Source of the DNA: Agrococcus jejuensis
Lineage (GTDB): Bacteria > Actinomycetota > Actinomycetes > Actinomycetales > Microbacteriaceae
Length of the DNA stretch: 64,000 bases
Assembly (NCBI RefSeq): GCF_007679035.1
Contig: NZ_VEFR01000001.1
Location: 1,259,925 to 1,323,924 of the forward strand
Direction of reading: 5' to 3'
Positions 24,489-33,184 of this stretch are shown here, piece after piece. The notes under the pieces were generated by a model. That model ran no database searches, was not told the DNA's origin, and was given only the letters and a program-made list of their open reading frames with translations. The position numbers and the translations under genes are program-made. Positions within the stretch are counted from its first letter, which is position 1. Every line of letters starts with the position of its first letter.

Positions 24489-26669
24489 CTACCGCCGCGG
24501 GCGGTACAGCCGCAGCGTGAGCGACGACGCCACCACGAGCACGCTCGACAGCGCCATCGCGAGGCCCGCGAGCATCGGCGTGAGCAGCCCGGCCATCGCG
24601 ACCGGGATCGCGATGGTGTTGTAGGCGAACGCCCACACGAGGTTGAGGCGGATCGTCGCGAGCGTGCGGCGCGACAGCGCGATGGCGTCTGCGGCGGCCT
24701 CGAGGTCGCCGTGCACGAGGGTGACGTCGGCGGCGTGCTGCGCGGCATCCGTGCCGGTGCCCATCGCGATGCCGAGGTCGGCGGCGGCGAGCGCCGCCGC
24801 GTCGTTGACGCCGTCGCCCACCATCGCGACCGAGCCCTGCGCCTGCGCGGCACGCACGGCATCGACCTTGTCGGCGGGGGTCGCCGCGGCCGTGACGTCG
24901 TCGATGCCGACCTCGCGGGCGACGGCGTGCGCCGCGCGCGGGTTGTCGCCCGACACCATGGCCACGCGCACGCCCATGCGGGCGAGGCGGGCGACGGCGG
25001 CGGCGCTCGTGGCGCGCACCTCGTCGCGCACGGCGAGCACGCCGCGAGCCGCGCCGTCCCACGCGACGACGACCGTGGTCGCGCCACGTGCCTCGGCCTC
25101 GTCGAGCGCGGCGGCGAGGGATGCGGGCAGGGGAGCGGCCCACGCATCCGCGATCCACGCCGCCGAGCCCGCCTGGGCAGCGCGCTCGTCGACGACGCCG
25201 TGGATGCCGAACCCGGCGGCCGCCTGCACCGACGCCGCGGCGGGCGCGTCGGGCGCCGCGGCGACGATCGCCTTGGCGATGGGGTGCTCGCTGCCGCGCT
25301 CGAGCGATGCGGCGACGCGCAGCACGCGCTCGGCGTCCTCGCCGTCGGCGACCGTCGTCGTCTCGAGGCGCATGCGGCCGGCGGTGATGGTGCCGGTCTT
25401 GTCGGCGAGCAGCACGCGCACGCGGCGCGCGGCCTCGAGCACGCGAGCGTCGCGGATGAGGATGCCGAGTTCGGCGCCCGTCGTCGTGCCGGCGAGGAGC
25501 GCGGTGGGCGTCGCGAGGCCCAGCGCGCACGGGCACGCGATGATGAGCGTCGCGATCGCGGCGGTGAAGGCGCGCTGCACGTCGCCGGTGGCGACGATCC
25601 AGCCGACGAGCGTCAGCACCGAGAGCGCGACGACGACGGGCACGAACACCGACGAGATGCGGTCGGCGATGCGCTGCACCGCCGTCTTGCCCTCCTGCGC
25701 CTGCTCGAGCAGGCGGGCGATGCGGGCGAGCTCGGTGTCGCCGCCGACGGCCGTCGCGCGCACCACCAGCACGCCCGAGCCGTTGATCGTCGCGCCGACG
25801 ACGGGCGACCCCTCGGTGACCTCGACGGGCATCGACTCGCCCGTCACGAGCGACGCATCGACCGTCGAGGCGCCCTCGACGACGATGCCGTCGGCGGCGA
25901 TCTTCTCGCCGGGCACGACGCGGATGCGGTCGCCGACGACGAGGGCGTCGACGGGCACGCGCTCCTCGCCGGCGGCGGTGAGGCGCGTGGCCTCGCGGGC
26001 GCCGAGCCGCGCGACGGAGCGCAGCGCGTCGACGGAGCCTCGGCGTGCGCGGTGCTCGATGAGGCGCCCCGCGAGCAGGAAGGCCGTGACGGCCGCGACG
26101 ACCTCGAGGTAGAGGCCAGCGTGCTCGCCGGTCGAGAGCAGCCCCTCCATGTGCATGCCCATCTCGCCGGCGCCACCCCACACGAGGGCCCACACCGACC
26201 AGAGGTAGGCGGCGGTGACGCCGAGCGACACGAGCGTGTCCATCGTCGTGGCGCCGTGGCGCAGGGCCAGCGCGGCGGCGCGGTGGAACGGCCATGCCGA
26301 GTAGGCGGCGATGGGCGTCGCGAGCACGAGCGACAGCCACTGCCACCCCTCGACCTGCAGCGCGGGCACCATGCCCATCGCGACGACGGGCGTGCCGAGC
26401 ACGGCGGCGACGAACAGCCGCCACACGAGCGGCGAGTCCGAGCGCTCGCGGTCGGGCTCGGGCAGGGATGCGCCGTACCCGGTGGCCTCGACGGTCGCGA
26501 TGGCGTCGGCGACGGACGTGCCCGCGGGCAGCGTCACGTGCGCGACCTCGGTCGCGTAGTTCACGGTCGCCTCGACGCCGGGCATGCGGCCGAGGCGCCG
26601 CTCGATGCGAGCGGCGCACGACGCGCACGTCATGCCCTGAATCTCGAGGTCGACGACCTCGGTGGGCAT
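24489..26669 (-). CDS. copA: Copper-exporting P1B-type ATPase
   Basis: A 726-residue heavy-metal pump. It has an N-terminal heavy-metal-associated domain with MTCASC (Cys15, Cys18), transmembrane helices, the TGES actuator motif (VTGESMPVEV), the intramembrane CPC metal site (residues 379-381), the phosphorylation site DKTGT (Asp423), an HP motif in GSEHPIAKA, and GDGVNDAAAL in the hinge. CPC plus an adjacent CopZ-like protein and CsoR points to Cu(I) export. The ATG at 26669 overlaps the stop of the CopZ-like gene. Expression should be copper-induced through the CsoR operator at 27308. Confidence 0.94.
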   Translation of the reverse strand: MPTEVVDLEIQGMTCASCAARIERRLGRMPGVEATVNYATEVAHVTLPAGTSVADAIATVEATGYGASLPEPDRERSDSPLVWRLFVAAVLGTPVVAMGMVPALQVEGWQWLSLVLATPIAAYSAWPFHRAAALALRHGATTMDTLVSLGVTAAYLWSVWALVWGGAGEMGMHMEGLLSTGEHAGLYLEVVAAVTAFLLAGRLIEHRARRGSVDALRSVARLGAREATRLTAAGEERVPVDALVVGDRIRVVPGEKIAADGIVVEGASTVDASLVTGESMPVEVTEGSPVVGATINGSGVLVVRATAVGGDTELARIARLLEQAQEGKTAVQRIADRISSVFVPVVVALSVLTLVGWIVATGDVQRAFTAAIATLIIACPCALGLATPTALLAGTTTGAELGILIRDARVLEAARRVRVLLADKTGTITAGRMRLETTTVADGEDAERVLRVAASLERGSEHPIAKAIVAAAPDAPAAASVQAAAGFGIHGVVDERAAQAGSAAWIADAWAAPLPASLAAALDEAEARGATTVVVAWDGAARGVLAVRDEVRATSAAAVARLARMGVRVAMVSGDNPRAAHAVAREVGIDDVTAAATPADKVDAVRAAQAQGSVAMVGDGVNDAAALAAADLGIAMGTGTDAAQHAADVTLVHGDLEAAADAIALSRRTLATIRLNLVWAFAYNTIAIPVAMAGLLTPMLAGLAMALSSVLVVASSLTLRLYRPRR

Positions 26670-26989
26670 CAGTCGACGAGCGTGTAGCCGGCCTCGTCGA
26701 CCGCGGCGCGCACGGCGGCGAGGTCGAGGGGGCCGTCGGCGTCGACGCGCACGGTGGAGGTGCCGCCTGCGACGAGCTCGACCTCGACGGCGCGCACGCC
26801 GGCGATCGCGCCGAGCTCCTCGCGCACGGACGACACGCAGTGGCCGCACGTCATGCCGGTCACGGCGAAGTCCTGCGTCTGCGCGGGGGCTGCCGTCTCG
26901 GCGGCGCCACCGCCGCAGCATCCGCCGCCGCAGCAGCCGCCCTGCTCGGCGACCTGCGGCGCGGTGGTGATCTCGACGTCCTGCTGCAC
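26669..26989 (-). CDS. Heavy-metal-associated domain protein, CopZ-like copper chaperone with Cys-rich N-terminus
   Basis: A 106-residue soluble metal-binding protein. The C-terminal ~70 residues form an HMA domain with FAVTGMTCGHCVSSV; the GMTCxxC site binds Cu(I) for transfer to the ATPase. The N-terminus contains two CC pairs in GGCCGGGCCGGG, an extra possible metal site not usual in CopZ. The GTG start at 26989 is preceded by a clear aaggag ribosome site. Other starts would need an unlikely extension. Third position in the csoR-copZ-copA order is reversed to second here; it lies 17 bp after csoR and overlaps copA. Confidence 0.88.
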   Translation of the reverse strand: MQQDVEITTAPQVAEQGGCCGGGCCGGGAAETAAPAQTQDFAVTGMTCGHCVSSVREELGAIAGVRAVEVELVAGGTSTVRVDADGPLDLAAVRAAVDEAGYTLVD

Positions 26990-27006
26990 GATGGTGCTCC
27001 TTCTCG

Positions 27007-27300
27007 TCACGAGCGGACGAGCCGGCCGATGGCCTGGCTCGCCTCGCGGATCTTCTCGTCGGCGACCGTGCCCCCGGACCTCGCGGCCTCGGCGACGCAG
27101 TGCGCCAGGTGGTCGTCGAGCAGCTGCAGCGCGACGGTCTCGAGCGCCTTCGTGGCGGCGGAGACCTGCGTGAGGATGTCGATGCAGTAGGTGTCCTCCT
27201 CGACCATGCGCGCGATCCCGCGCACCTGGCCCTCGGCTCGCTTGAGCCTGCGGAGGATCGCCTGCTTGTCCTCGGCGTAGCCGTGGCTGTGCTGCTCCAT
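27007..27300 (-). CDS. csoR: CsoR-type copper-sensing transcriptional repressor
   Basis: A 97-residue all-helical repressor of the CsoR/RcnR (DUF156) family. The Cu(I)-binding triad is visible as Cys39 (TYCIDILTQ), His64 and Cys68 (DDHLAHC). The N-terminus has MEQHSHGYAEDKQAILRRLKRAEGQVRGI, the family signature. Binding of Cu(I) releases the operator. The palindrome ccatacccc-ttg-ggggtatgg directly before the start codon is a canonical CsoR site, so the operon is autoregulated. First gene of the csoR-copZ-copA operon. Confidence 0.93.
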   Translation of the reverse strand: MEQHSHGYAEDKQAILRRLKRAEGQVRGIARMVEEDTYCIDILTQVSAATKALETVALQLLDDHLAHCVAEAARSGGTVADEKIREASQAIGRLVRS

Positions 27301-27307
27301 GCCGCAA

Positions 27308-27328
27308 CCATACCCCTTGGGGGTATGG
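27308..27328. promoter_or_regulatory. CsoR operator
   Basis: A 9-3-9 palindrome, ccatacccc-ttg-ggggtatgg, matches the known TACCCC/GGGGTA pattern of CsoR operators. It ends 8 nt upstream of the csoR start codon and should cover the promoter of the copper operon. Confidence 0.9.
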
Positions 27329-27390
27329 CGAGTCCAGGATGCGCGCAGCCCGGGAGCGCCGACATCCCGCGATCGAAGGGTGCGGGGTCG

Positions 27391-27396
27391 TACAGT
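27391..27396 (+). promoter_or_regulatory. -10 element of a leaderless promoter for the acyltransferase gene
   Basis: TACAGT is followed by 6 nt and then the GTG start at 27403, so the transcript should begin at or near the start codon. Confidence 0.55.
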
Positions 27397-27402
27397 GACC
27401 GC

Positions 27403-28686
27403 GTGACCACCGACGCACGCGCCGCCGCCGAGGCGAAGCTGGCAGGGCGCGACCTCACGCTCGACCTCGCACGCGTCGTGTGCGTGCTGCTCGTCGTCGT
27501 CGTGCACCTGCTCTTCGCGGGCGTCTCGGTGAGCGACGACGGCATCGCGCTCGAGCGCACGCTCGAGCTGCAGACCTGGTTCCCCGCGGCGACGTGGTTC
27601 GGCCTCATCATGCCGCTGTTCTTCGTCGTCGGCGGCTTCGCGTCGGCCGCCGGCTTCCGCAGCGCGCGCCGCCGCGGCGACGATCCCGAGGACTTCGCCC
27701 GCGTGCGCCTCGCCCGCCTCGCGCGCCCGTCGCTGCCGCTGTTCGTCTTCTTCGCGGTCGTGCTGGGCGTCGCGGCGCTGCTGCCGGTCGACCCCGCGTT
27801 CGTCGACGGCGTCGCGGTCGGCGTCGGCTCACCGCTGTGGTTCCTCGCGTCGTACATGCTCGTGCAGGCGCTCGCGCCGATCCTCATCGAGTGGCACGAG
27901 CGACGGCCGAGGACGACGCTCGCCGTGCTCGTGGCCGCTGCGTGCCTCACCGACCTCGTGCGCATCCTCGCGGGCGAGCCGCTCGTGGGCCTGCCGAACG
28001 TCGCCTTCGTGTGGCTCGCGGTGCAGCAGCTCGGATTCTGGATGCACGACGGCTGGTTCGCCGCGCGCCGCTGGTGGCAGCTCGCGCTCGTCGTCGTGGT
28101 CGCGTACGCGATCCTCCTCGTCGTGGTGCGCGTGGGCGACTACTCGACGAACATGCTCTCGAACCAGTTCCCGCCGACGGTGCCGCTGCTGCTGCTCGGC
28201 GTCGCGCAGGCGTGCCTGCTGCAGCTGCTGCACCGGCCGCTCACGGCGCTCATGCGTCTGCGGCCCGCGCAGGCGGTCGTGCTGCTGCTGGGCTCGCGGC
28301 TCATGACCGTCTACCTGTGGCACCTGCCGCTCATCATGCTCATGATCGGCGTGCAGCTCGTGCTGCCGTTCTCGCTCTCGACGCCCGGCACGGGGCAGTG
28401 GTGGCTCGAGCGCATCCCGTTCTTCCTGCTCGTGCTCGCGCTCGTGTCGCTGCTGTCGATCCCGCTCGTGCGGTTCGAGCGCGTGCAGGCGCTCGCGGAG
28501 GCGCCGCCCGCGTGGCGCACCGTCCTCGCGATCGTGCTGTTCATCGCGCCGCCGTTCGCGATCATGACGTTCGGCATGGACCTCCCGCTCGCGGCAGCCG
28601 GCGTCGTCGGCACCGTCGCGGCGCTGCTGCTGGCCCGCATCCCGCTCGCGCCCGCGCCGAGCGGCAGGCTGCTGCCGCGCGCGTGA
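27403..28686 (+). CDS. Membrane acyltransferase family protein (acyltransferase 3)
   Basis: A 427-residue polytopic membrane protein of the acyltransferase-3 family, with about ten hydrophobic helices. Family landmarks are the early DLTLDLARVVCVLLVVVVHL with a conserved His (the OafA-type RxxH region is LARVVCVLLVVVVH) and MPLFFVVGGFASAAGF. Such proteins acylate extracytoplasmic sugars, lipids or peptides. The exact target is unknown. The GTG at 27403 has no ribosome site but lies 6 nt after TACAGT, consistent with a leaderless mRNA. Divergent from csoR; no functional link to copper is seen. Confidence 0.85.
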   Translation: MTTDARAAAEAKLAGRDLTLDLARVVCVLLVVVVHLLFAGVSVSDDGIALERTLELQTWFPAATWFGLIMPLFFVVGGFASAAGFRSARRRGDDPEDFARVRLARLARPSLPLFVFFAVVLGVAALLPVDPAFVDGVAVGVGSPLWFLASYMLVQALAPILIEWHERRPRTTLAVLVAAACLTDLVRILAGEPLVGLPNVAFVWLAVQQLGFWMHDGWFAARRWWQLALVVVVAYAILLVVVRVGDYSTNMLSNQFPPTVPLLLLGVAQACLLQLLHRPLTALMRLRPAQAVVLLLGSRLMTVYLWHLPLIMLMIGVQLVLPFSLSTPGTGQWWLERIPFFLLVLALVSLLSIPLVRFERVQALAEAPPAWRTVLAIVLFIAPPFAIMTFGMDLPLAAAGVVGTVAALLLARIPLAPAPSGRLLPRA

Positions 28687-28718
28687 CCCTGCCTCACCCG
28701 CACGCAGCCGCGCTGTCC

Positions 28719-28724
28719 TAGGCT
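28719..28724 (+). promoter_or_regulatory. -10 element of a leaderless promoter for the FAD oxidoreductase gene
   Basis: TAGGCT lies 6 nt before the ATG at 28731. Confidence 0.6.
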
Positions 28725-28730
28725 CCGCTC

Positions 28731-30137
28731 ATGGAGACCACGTTCGACGCATCCGTCGACCCCGCGCTCGTCGCTCGCGCCCTCGCCCCCGCGCAGGAGG
28801 GCTCCGTGTGGCTCGACAGGCCGGCGCAGCGCCATCCGCGGCTCACGTCGCACGTGCGCGCCGACCTCGTCGTCGTGGGCGGTGGCTACCTGGGCCTGTG
28901 GACCGCGCTGAAGGCGGTCGAGCGCGAGCCCGGCACGAAGGTCGTGGTGGTCGAGGCGCACCGACTCGGCTGGGCGGCCTCGGGTCGCAACGGCGGCTTC
29001 TGCGACGCCTCGCTCACGCACGGCCGTGCGAACGGCGAGGCGCGCTGGCCCGACGAGCTCGACGAGCTCGAGCGGCTCGGCGTCGAGAACCTCGACGGCA
29101 TGGGCGCCGACATCGAGCGCCTCGGCCTCGACGTGCAGTGGGAGCCCACCGGCTCGCTCACGGTCGCGACCGAGCCGCACCAGGTCGAGTGGCTGCGCAC
29201 CGAGGCGATCGAGGACCGCGGCGTCTTCCTCAACGCCGAGCAGACGCGCGCCGAGCTCGACTCGCCGACGTTCCTCGGCGGCTACCTCGACCGCACGGGC
29301 ACGGCCCTCGTGCATCCCGGCAGGCTCGTGCACGAGCTCGCCCGCGCATGCGTCGAGCGCGGCGTCGAGCTGTTCGAGCGCACGAAGGCCATCTCGATCG
29401 ACACCGACGACGACGGCGTGACGGTGCACACGGGCGGCGGCAGCGTGCGCGCACCGCGCGCGATGCTCGCGACGAACGCCTTCCCGAGCCTGCTGCGGCG
29501 CGACCGGCTCTCGACCGTGCCCGTCTACGACTACGTGCTCGCGACCGAGCCGCTCACGGCCGAGCAGAAGGCGGCGATCGGCTGGGGCAGCCGCCGCGGC
29601 ATCTCGGACGCCGCGAACCAGTTCCACTACTACCGGCTCACGGCCGACGATCGCATCGTGTGGGGCGGCTACGACGCCGTCTACTTCTACGGCGGTCGCA
29701 TCCGCCCGCACCACGAGCGTCGACAGGCGTCGTTCGATCGGCTCGCGGCGCACTTCCTCACGACGTTCCCGCAGCTCGAGGACGTGCGCTTCGCCTACCG
29801 CTGGGCGGGCGTGATCGACACGTCGACCCGCTTCTGCGCCCAGTACGGGCTCGCCCGCGGCGGCAAGGTCGCCTACGCGAACGGCTTCACGGGCCTCGGC
29901 GTCGCCGCGACGCGCTTCGCGGCCGACGTGTGCCTCGACCGGCTCACGGGCGTGGACTCCGAGCGCACCCAGCTGCAGATGGTGCGGCAGCCGTCGATCC
30001 CGTTCCCGCCCGAGCCGTTCGCGTCGGCGGGCATCCAGGCGACCCGCTGGTCGCTCGATCGCGCCGACCACAACGCGGGCCGCCGCAACGTGCTGCTGCA
30101 GACGCTCGACGCGCTCGGCCTGGGCTTCGACTCGTGA
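28731..30137 (+). CDS. FAD-dependent oxidoreductase (DAO/PuuB-like amine or amino-acid oxidase)
   Basis: A 468-residue flavoprotein of the DAO family. The FAD-binding GGGYLGLWTAL lies at residues 50-60 after a ~45-residue N-terminal extension, followed by GWAASGRNGGFCDASL near 82-97, typical of gamma-glutamylputrescine oxidase and related enzymes. A C-terminal GFTGLGVAATRFAADV near 385-400 closes the FAD site. It should oxidise a primary or secondary amine or imino acid. The start lies 6 nt after TAGGCT (leaderless). Its stop overlaps the GTG start of a small cupin, so the two form a coupled pair, perhaps acting on one substrate. Confidence 0.87.
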   Translation: METTFDASVDPALVARALAPAQEGSVWLDRPAQRHPRLTSHVRADLVVVGGGYLGLWTALKAVEREPGTKVVVVEAHRLGWAASGRNGGFCDASLTHGRANGEARWPDELDELERLGVENLDGMGADIERLGLDVQWEPTGSLTVATEPHQVEWLRTEAIEDRGVFLNAEQTRAELDSPTFLGGYLDRTGTALVHPGRLVHELARACVERGVELFERTKAISIDTDDDGVTVHTGGGSVRAPRAMLATNAFPSLLRRDRLSTVPVYDYVLATEPLTAEQKAAIGWGSRRGISDAANQFHYYRLTADDRIVWGGYDAVYFYGGRIRPHHERRQASFDRLAAHFLTTFPQLEDVRFAYRWAGVIDTSTRFCAQYGLARGGKVAYANGFTGLGVAATRFAADVCLDRLTGVDSERTQLQMVRQPSIPFPPEPFASAGIQATRWSLDRADHNAGRRNVLLQTLDALGLGFDS

Positions 30138-30460
30138 GCCGCGTCGTGCGGCTCGCCGACCTCGACGTGCCGGTCGAGCCGCTCCCGGAGGCGGACGTCG
30201 TCGACGGCGCACCCTCGGCGGGATCCGTCGCGCTCGCGACGATCGGCGAGGTCGAGGTGGGCGTGTGGCGCATGACGCGGGGCGTCGCGACCGACGTCGA
30301 GGTCGACGAGGCGTTCGTCGTGCTCTCGGGCCGCGCGAGCATCCGCTTCGCCGACGGCGAGACCGTCGAGGCCTCGCCAGGGGACCTCGTGACGCTGCAC
30401 GCGGGGGAGCGCACCGAGTGGACGGTGCACGAGACGCTCACGAAGGTCTACGTGGCCTGA
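30134..30460 (+). CDS. Small cupin domain protein
   Basis: A 108-residue single-domain cupin (beta barrel). Recognisable are EVDEAFVVLSGRASIRFADG and the second motif PGDLVTLHAGERTEWTVHE. The usual metal His residues of motif 1 are partly replaced, so metal binding is uncertain. The GTG at 30134 overlaps the oxidoreductase stop (GTGA). The two are translationally coupled, as is common for DUF861-like cupins next to amine oxidases. The last 13 bases overlap the convergent DNA glycosylase gene. Function unknown; possibly an ethanolamine- or ureidoglycolate-type accessory protein. Confidence 0.8.
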   Translation: MSRVVRLADLDVPVEPLPEADVVDGAPSAGSVALATIGEVEVGVWRMTRGVATDVEVDEAFVVLSGRASIRFADGETVEASPGDLVTLHAGERTEWTVHETLTKVYVA

Positions 30461-31089
30461 CGCCGCCGCGGCGTCGCCGCCCGGTACGCCGAGACGCTCG
30501 GCTCGTCGGGCAGCCAGCACCGCCACGGGAACCGCGCGCCGTCGCCGCCCTCGCCCGAGACGCCGACGCGCGGGCCCGTGCGATGCGGCAGCGGATGCGT
30601 CGGCAGCGCGCCGTCGACCGCGAGCGTCCACGGCCCGTCGCCCAGCAGGTCGGCGCCGTCGTCGGCGAGCGTCGCGCCGAGCGCCTGCGCGACGTTGCCG
30701 GGGCCGCGCGCGAGCTCGACGATGGGCGAGCGCCGCGGCCTCGCCTCCCGTCGCCTGCGGGCGAGCGGCTCGCCCTCGACGATCGCCCCCGCACGCACGA
30801 GGATGCCGAAGCCCTCCCGGTCGCCCGCGACGACGTTGATCGCGTGGTGCATGCCATAGGTGAAGTAGGCGTAGAGGTGCCCGGCCTCCCCGAACATCGT
30901 CGCGTTGCGCGCCGTGCGCCCGCGGAACGAGTGCGCACCCGGGTCGTCGGCGCCGCGGTACGCCTCGACCTCCGTGATGCGGATCGCCACGCGCCCCTCG
31001 GCCGTCCGGTGCGCGAGCGTCGCTCCCAGCAGCAGCGGCGCGACGACGACGGGGTCGCCCGCGAGCCAGGCCCGGTCCGGTCGCGTCAC
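30448..31089 (-). CDS. DNA-3-methyladenine glycosylase (AAG/MPG family)
   Basis: A 213-residue base-excision-repair glycosylase of the alkyladenine (AAG/Mpg) family, which removes alkylated or deaminated purines. Visible family motifs are ITEVEAYRGADDPGAHSFRGRTARNATMFG (catalytic Glu near residue 40), HLYAYFTYGMHHAINVV and GILVRAG, then LARGPGNVAQALG. Length is typical. The ATG at 31089 overlaps the stop of a TetR regulator gene (ATGA), an unusual partner. It is convergent with and overlaps the cupin gene by 13 bp. Confidence 0.92.
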   Translation of the reverse strand: MTRPDRAWLAGDPVVVAPLLLGATLAHRTAEGRVAIRITEVEAYRGADDPGAHSFRGRTARNATMFGEAGHLYAYFTYGMHHAINVVAGDREGFGILVRAGAIVEGEPLARRRREARPRRSPIVELARGPGNVAQALGATLADDGADLLGDGPWTLAVDGALPTHPLPHRTGPRVGVSGEGGDGARFPWRCWLPDEPSVSAYRAATPRRRQAT

Positions 31090-31766
31090 GGCTCGCGCGC
31101 GAGCAGCGCCTCGAGACCCGCGATCGTGGTCTCGAGGATGAACGAGAAGTAGGCCGCGTCCGCGGCGCGCACCTGCTCGGCGTCGCCGATGAACGGCTCG
31201 ACGAGCGTCGCGCCGATGAGCAGGATCGCGGCGGAGTCGCTCGCCTGCAGGTCGGCGAGCATCGCCGCGTGGTCCCTGGGGCCGTCACCGTCGACGAGCC
31301 TGCGATCGTCGCCCATCGCGAGTGCCGAGAGCGTGTTGTTCAGCAGCGCGGCATAGGCGAGCGCCGCTCGGTCGCCGAACCCCGCGCGCTGCAGCGTCGC
31401 GACGCCCGCCTCGACCGAGGGCTCGAGCAGGGTGAGCGTGGGGCCGTGCATGAGCAGCCACTTCGCGACGCCCGGATGCGCACCGATGATCTCGCGCGAG
31501 GGCAGGATGACCGCACGGAACCAGTCCTGCCACGCGAGCGTCGGCTCGGGCAGCGCGATCTGGTCGAGCACGTGCTCGACGACGCGACGCACGATGACGT
31601 CCTTGCCGCCGACGTGGTGGTAGAGCACGGATGCGGCGACGTCGAGGCGACGGGCGAGGTCGCGCACCGACCAGCCCAGCAGGTGCGTCGCACGGGTGAG
31701 CGCGACCGCCTCGGCGACGATGCGCTCGGGAGTCAGGCCCACGTGGAAGGGCGCGTCGTCGGCCAT
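31086..31766 (-). CDS. TetR family transcriptional regulator
   Basis: A 226-residue repressor: N-terminal helix-turn-helix (about residues 12-58, including SVRDLARRLDVAASVLYHHVGGKDVIVRRVV) and a larger ligand-binding C-terminal domain of the TetR_C type. The ATG at 31766 is preceded by a gcggaggg site; an in-frame ATG 12 nt upstream (31778) is possible. It is divergent from an MFS transporter gene with an inverted repeat between them, the usual layout for a repressor of a drug exporter. Its stop overlaps the start of the DNA glycosylase gene, so repair and efflux may share control. Confidence 0.9.
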   Translation of the reverse strand: MADDAPFHVGLTPERIVAEAVALTRATHLLGWSVRDLARRLDVAASVLYHHVGGKDVIVRRVVEHVLDQIALPEPTLAWQDWFRAVILPSREIIGAHPGVAKWLLMHGPTLTLLEPSVEAGVATLQRAGFGDRAALAYAALLNNTLSALAMGDDRRLVDGDGPRDHAAMLADLQASDSAAILLIGATLVEPFIGDAEQVRAADAAYFSFILETTIAGLEALLAREP

Positions 31767-31845
31767 GGCCCTCCGCATCGTCAGCGCCCAGTGTGCCGCA
31801 TCCGCCGCGCGACGGAATGACGCAAGGGCTCGGAGGCGGTAGCGT

Positions 31846-31882
31846 GCATTCGAACGTCGTTCTACCACCCGTTCGAGAATGC
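31846..31882. promoter_or_regulatory. Inverted repeats between tetR and the MFS gene, probable TetR operator
   Basis: The arms gcattcgaacg and cgttcgagaatgc face each other, and an inner perfect palindrome gaacg-t-cgttc lies at 31852-31862. The repeats end 7 nt before the MFS start codon, where a bound repressor would block transcription. Confidence 0.6.
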
Positions 31883-31889
31883 AGGCTCC

Positions 31890-33131
31890 ATGAACGCTCA
31901 GAGCTCCGTGCGAGGTCGCGCACCGATGGCTGCCGCGCTCGCTGCCGTGCTGCTCGCGTCGTTCGCGCAGATGACCATGCAGCCGGCCACCGCGCCGCTC
32001 GTGCTCGAGCTCGGCCTGGAGCCGTGGCACGTCGGGGTCGCGGTCGCCGCCTCCGCCGCGATGATGCTCGTCGCCGTGCCGACGTGGATGCGCGTCGTGC
32101 ACCGCCACGGAGCCCGCGGCCCGATCGTGTCGGCGATGCTGCTCGCGACGGTCGCGATGACGATCGTCGCCGTGCTCGTGATGCTCGCCCCGCGCGTCGG
32201 CATCCCCACGTGGGTGGTCGTCGTCGCGCTCGTCGTGCTGCGGGGCTTCGCGCTCGGCGCGTGCATCGCCGCGATCGTGCCCGCCGCTCGCCTCGTCATC
32301 GACGCGACGCAGGACGACGCGTGGCGCATGCGCGGCCTCGCGGGCATCGCATCGGTGCAGGGCATCTCGATCGTCGTCGGCGTCGGGCTCGGTGGTGGCC
32401 TGTCGTCGTTCGGCGCGCTCGTGCCCATCGCGGCATCGCCGCTGCTGCTCGGCATCGGTGCGCTCGCGGTCGCGCTGGGCGTGCCGCGCGGCATCCGCGC
32501 CGATCCCGCCGGCGAGCCGCCGACCAAGTCGCCGAGGGCGCTCGTCGATGCGCGCACGTGGCCGTTCGCGCTCGCCGCGCTCGCGCTGCTCGCGAGCGTC
32601 GCCTGCGTGCAGATCGTGCTCGGCTTCGTGCTGCACGACCGCTTCGACCTCGACGCGCCCATGACGGGATTCGCGACGGGATGGGTGCTGCTCGCCGGTG
32701 GGCTCGCTGCGGTCGTCGCACAGACGCGCATCGCACGCGCTGCGCGTCGTGGCGCCGTGCTCGCGCGCGTCGGCATCGCGTTCGCGGCGCTCGGCGTCGG
32801 CGGGCTCGCGATCGCCGACGGCCTGCTCCTGGTGCTCGCTGCGATCGTGCTCGCGGGCACCGGGGTCGGGCTGGCGCTGCCGGGCATCGCCCGCGCGGCG
32901 GGTGCGGTGACGCGCGACCGGACGACGACGCAGCTGCTCATGGGCACGACGACCGTGCTCGGCGTCGTCGTGGGGCCGCCGATCGGCACGCTGCTGCTCG
33001 GCATCGGCACGACCGCGCCGCTCGTCGCCTTCGGCGCGGTGCTGGTGGGCGCCTTCGTGCTGGTGCTCGTGCATCCCGCGTTCCGCGCGGCGCCCACGCC
33101 GACGCCGGTCGCCGGCGCTGCCGCGATCTGA
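31890..33131 (+). CDS. MFS transporter, drug efflux type
   Basis: A 413-residue major facilitator with about 12 hydrophobic segments. It begins MNAQSSVRGRAPMAAALAAVLLASF, and the cytoplasmic loop 2-3 segment VPTWMRVVHRHGARGPIVSAML matches the GxxxDRxGRR region loosely, with the Asp missing. Divergence from a TetR gene and the inter-gene palindromes suggest an inducible exporter of a toxic compound. The substrate is not predictable. An ATG at 31890 in the TetR operator zone has little room for a ribosome site (gcaggctcc), so translation may be weak or near leaderless. Confidence 0.85.
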   Translation: MNAQSSVRGRAPMAAALAAVLLASFAQMTMQPATAPLVLELGLEPWHVGVAVAASAAMMLVAVPTWMRVVHRHGARGPIVSAMLLATVAMTIVAVLVMLAPRVGIPTWVVVVALVVLRGFALGACIAAIVPAARLVIDATQDDAWRMRGLAGIASVQGISIVVGVGLGGGLSSFGALVPIAASPLLLGIGALAVALGVPRGIRADPAGEPPTKSPRALVDARTWPFALAALALLASVACVQIVLGFVLHDRFDLDAPMTGFATGWVLLAGGLAAVVAQTRIARAARRGAVLARVGIAFAALGVGGLAIADGLLLVLAAIVLAGTGVGLALPGIARAAGAVTRDRTTTQLLMGTTTVLGVVVGPPIGTLLLGIGTTAPLVAFGAVLVGAFVLVLVHPAFRAAPTPTPVAGAAAI

Positions 33132-33184
33132 TCCCGTCTCGGGCGGGAGAGGGGCCGGGCCCGCGACACGCGGTCATCCGACTC

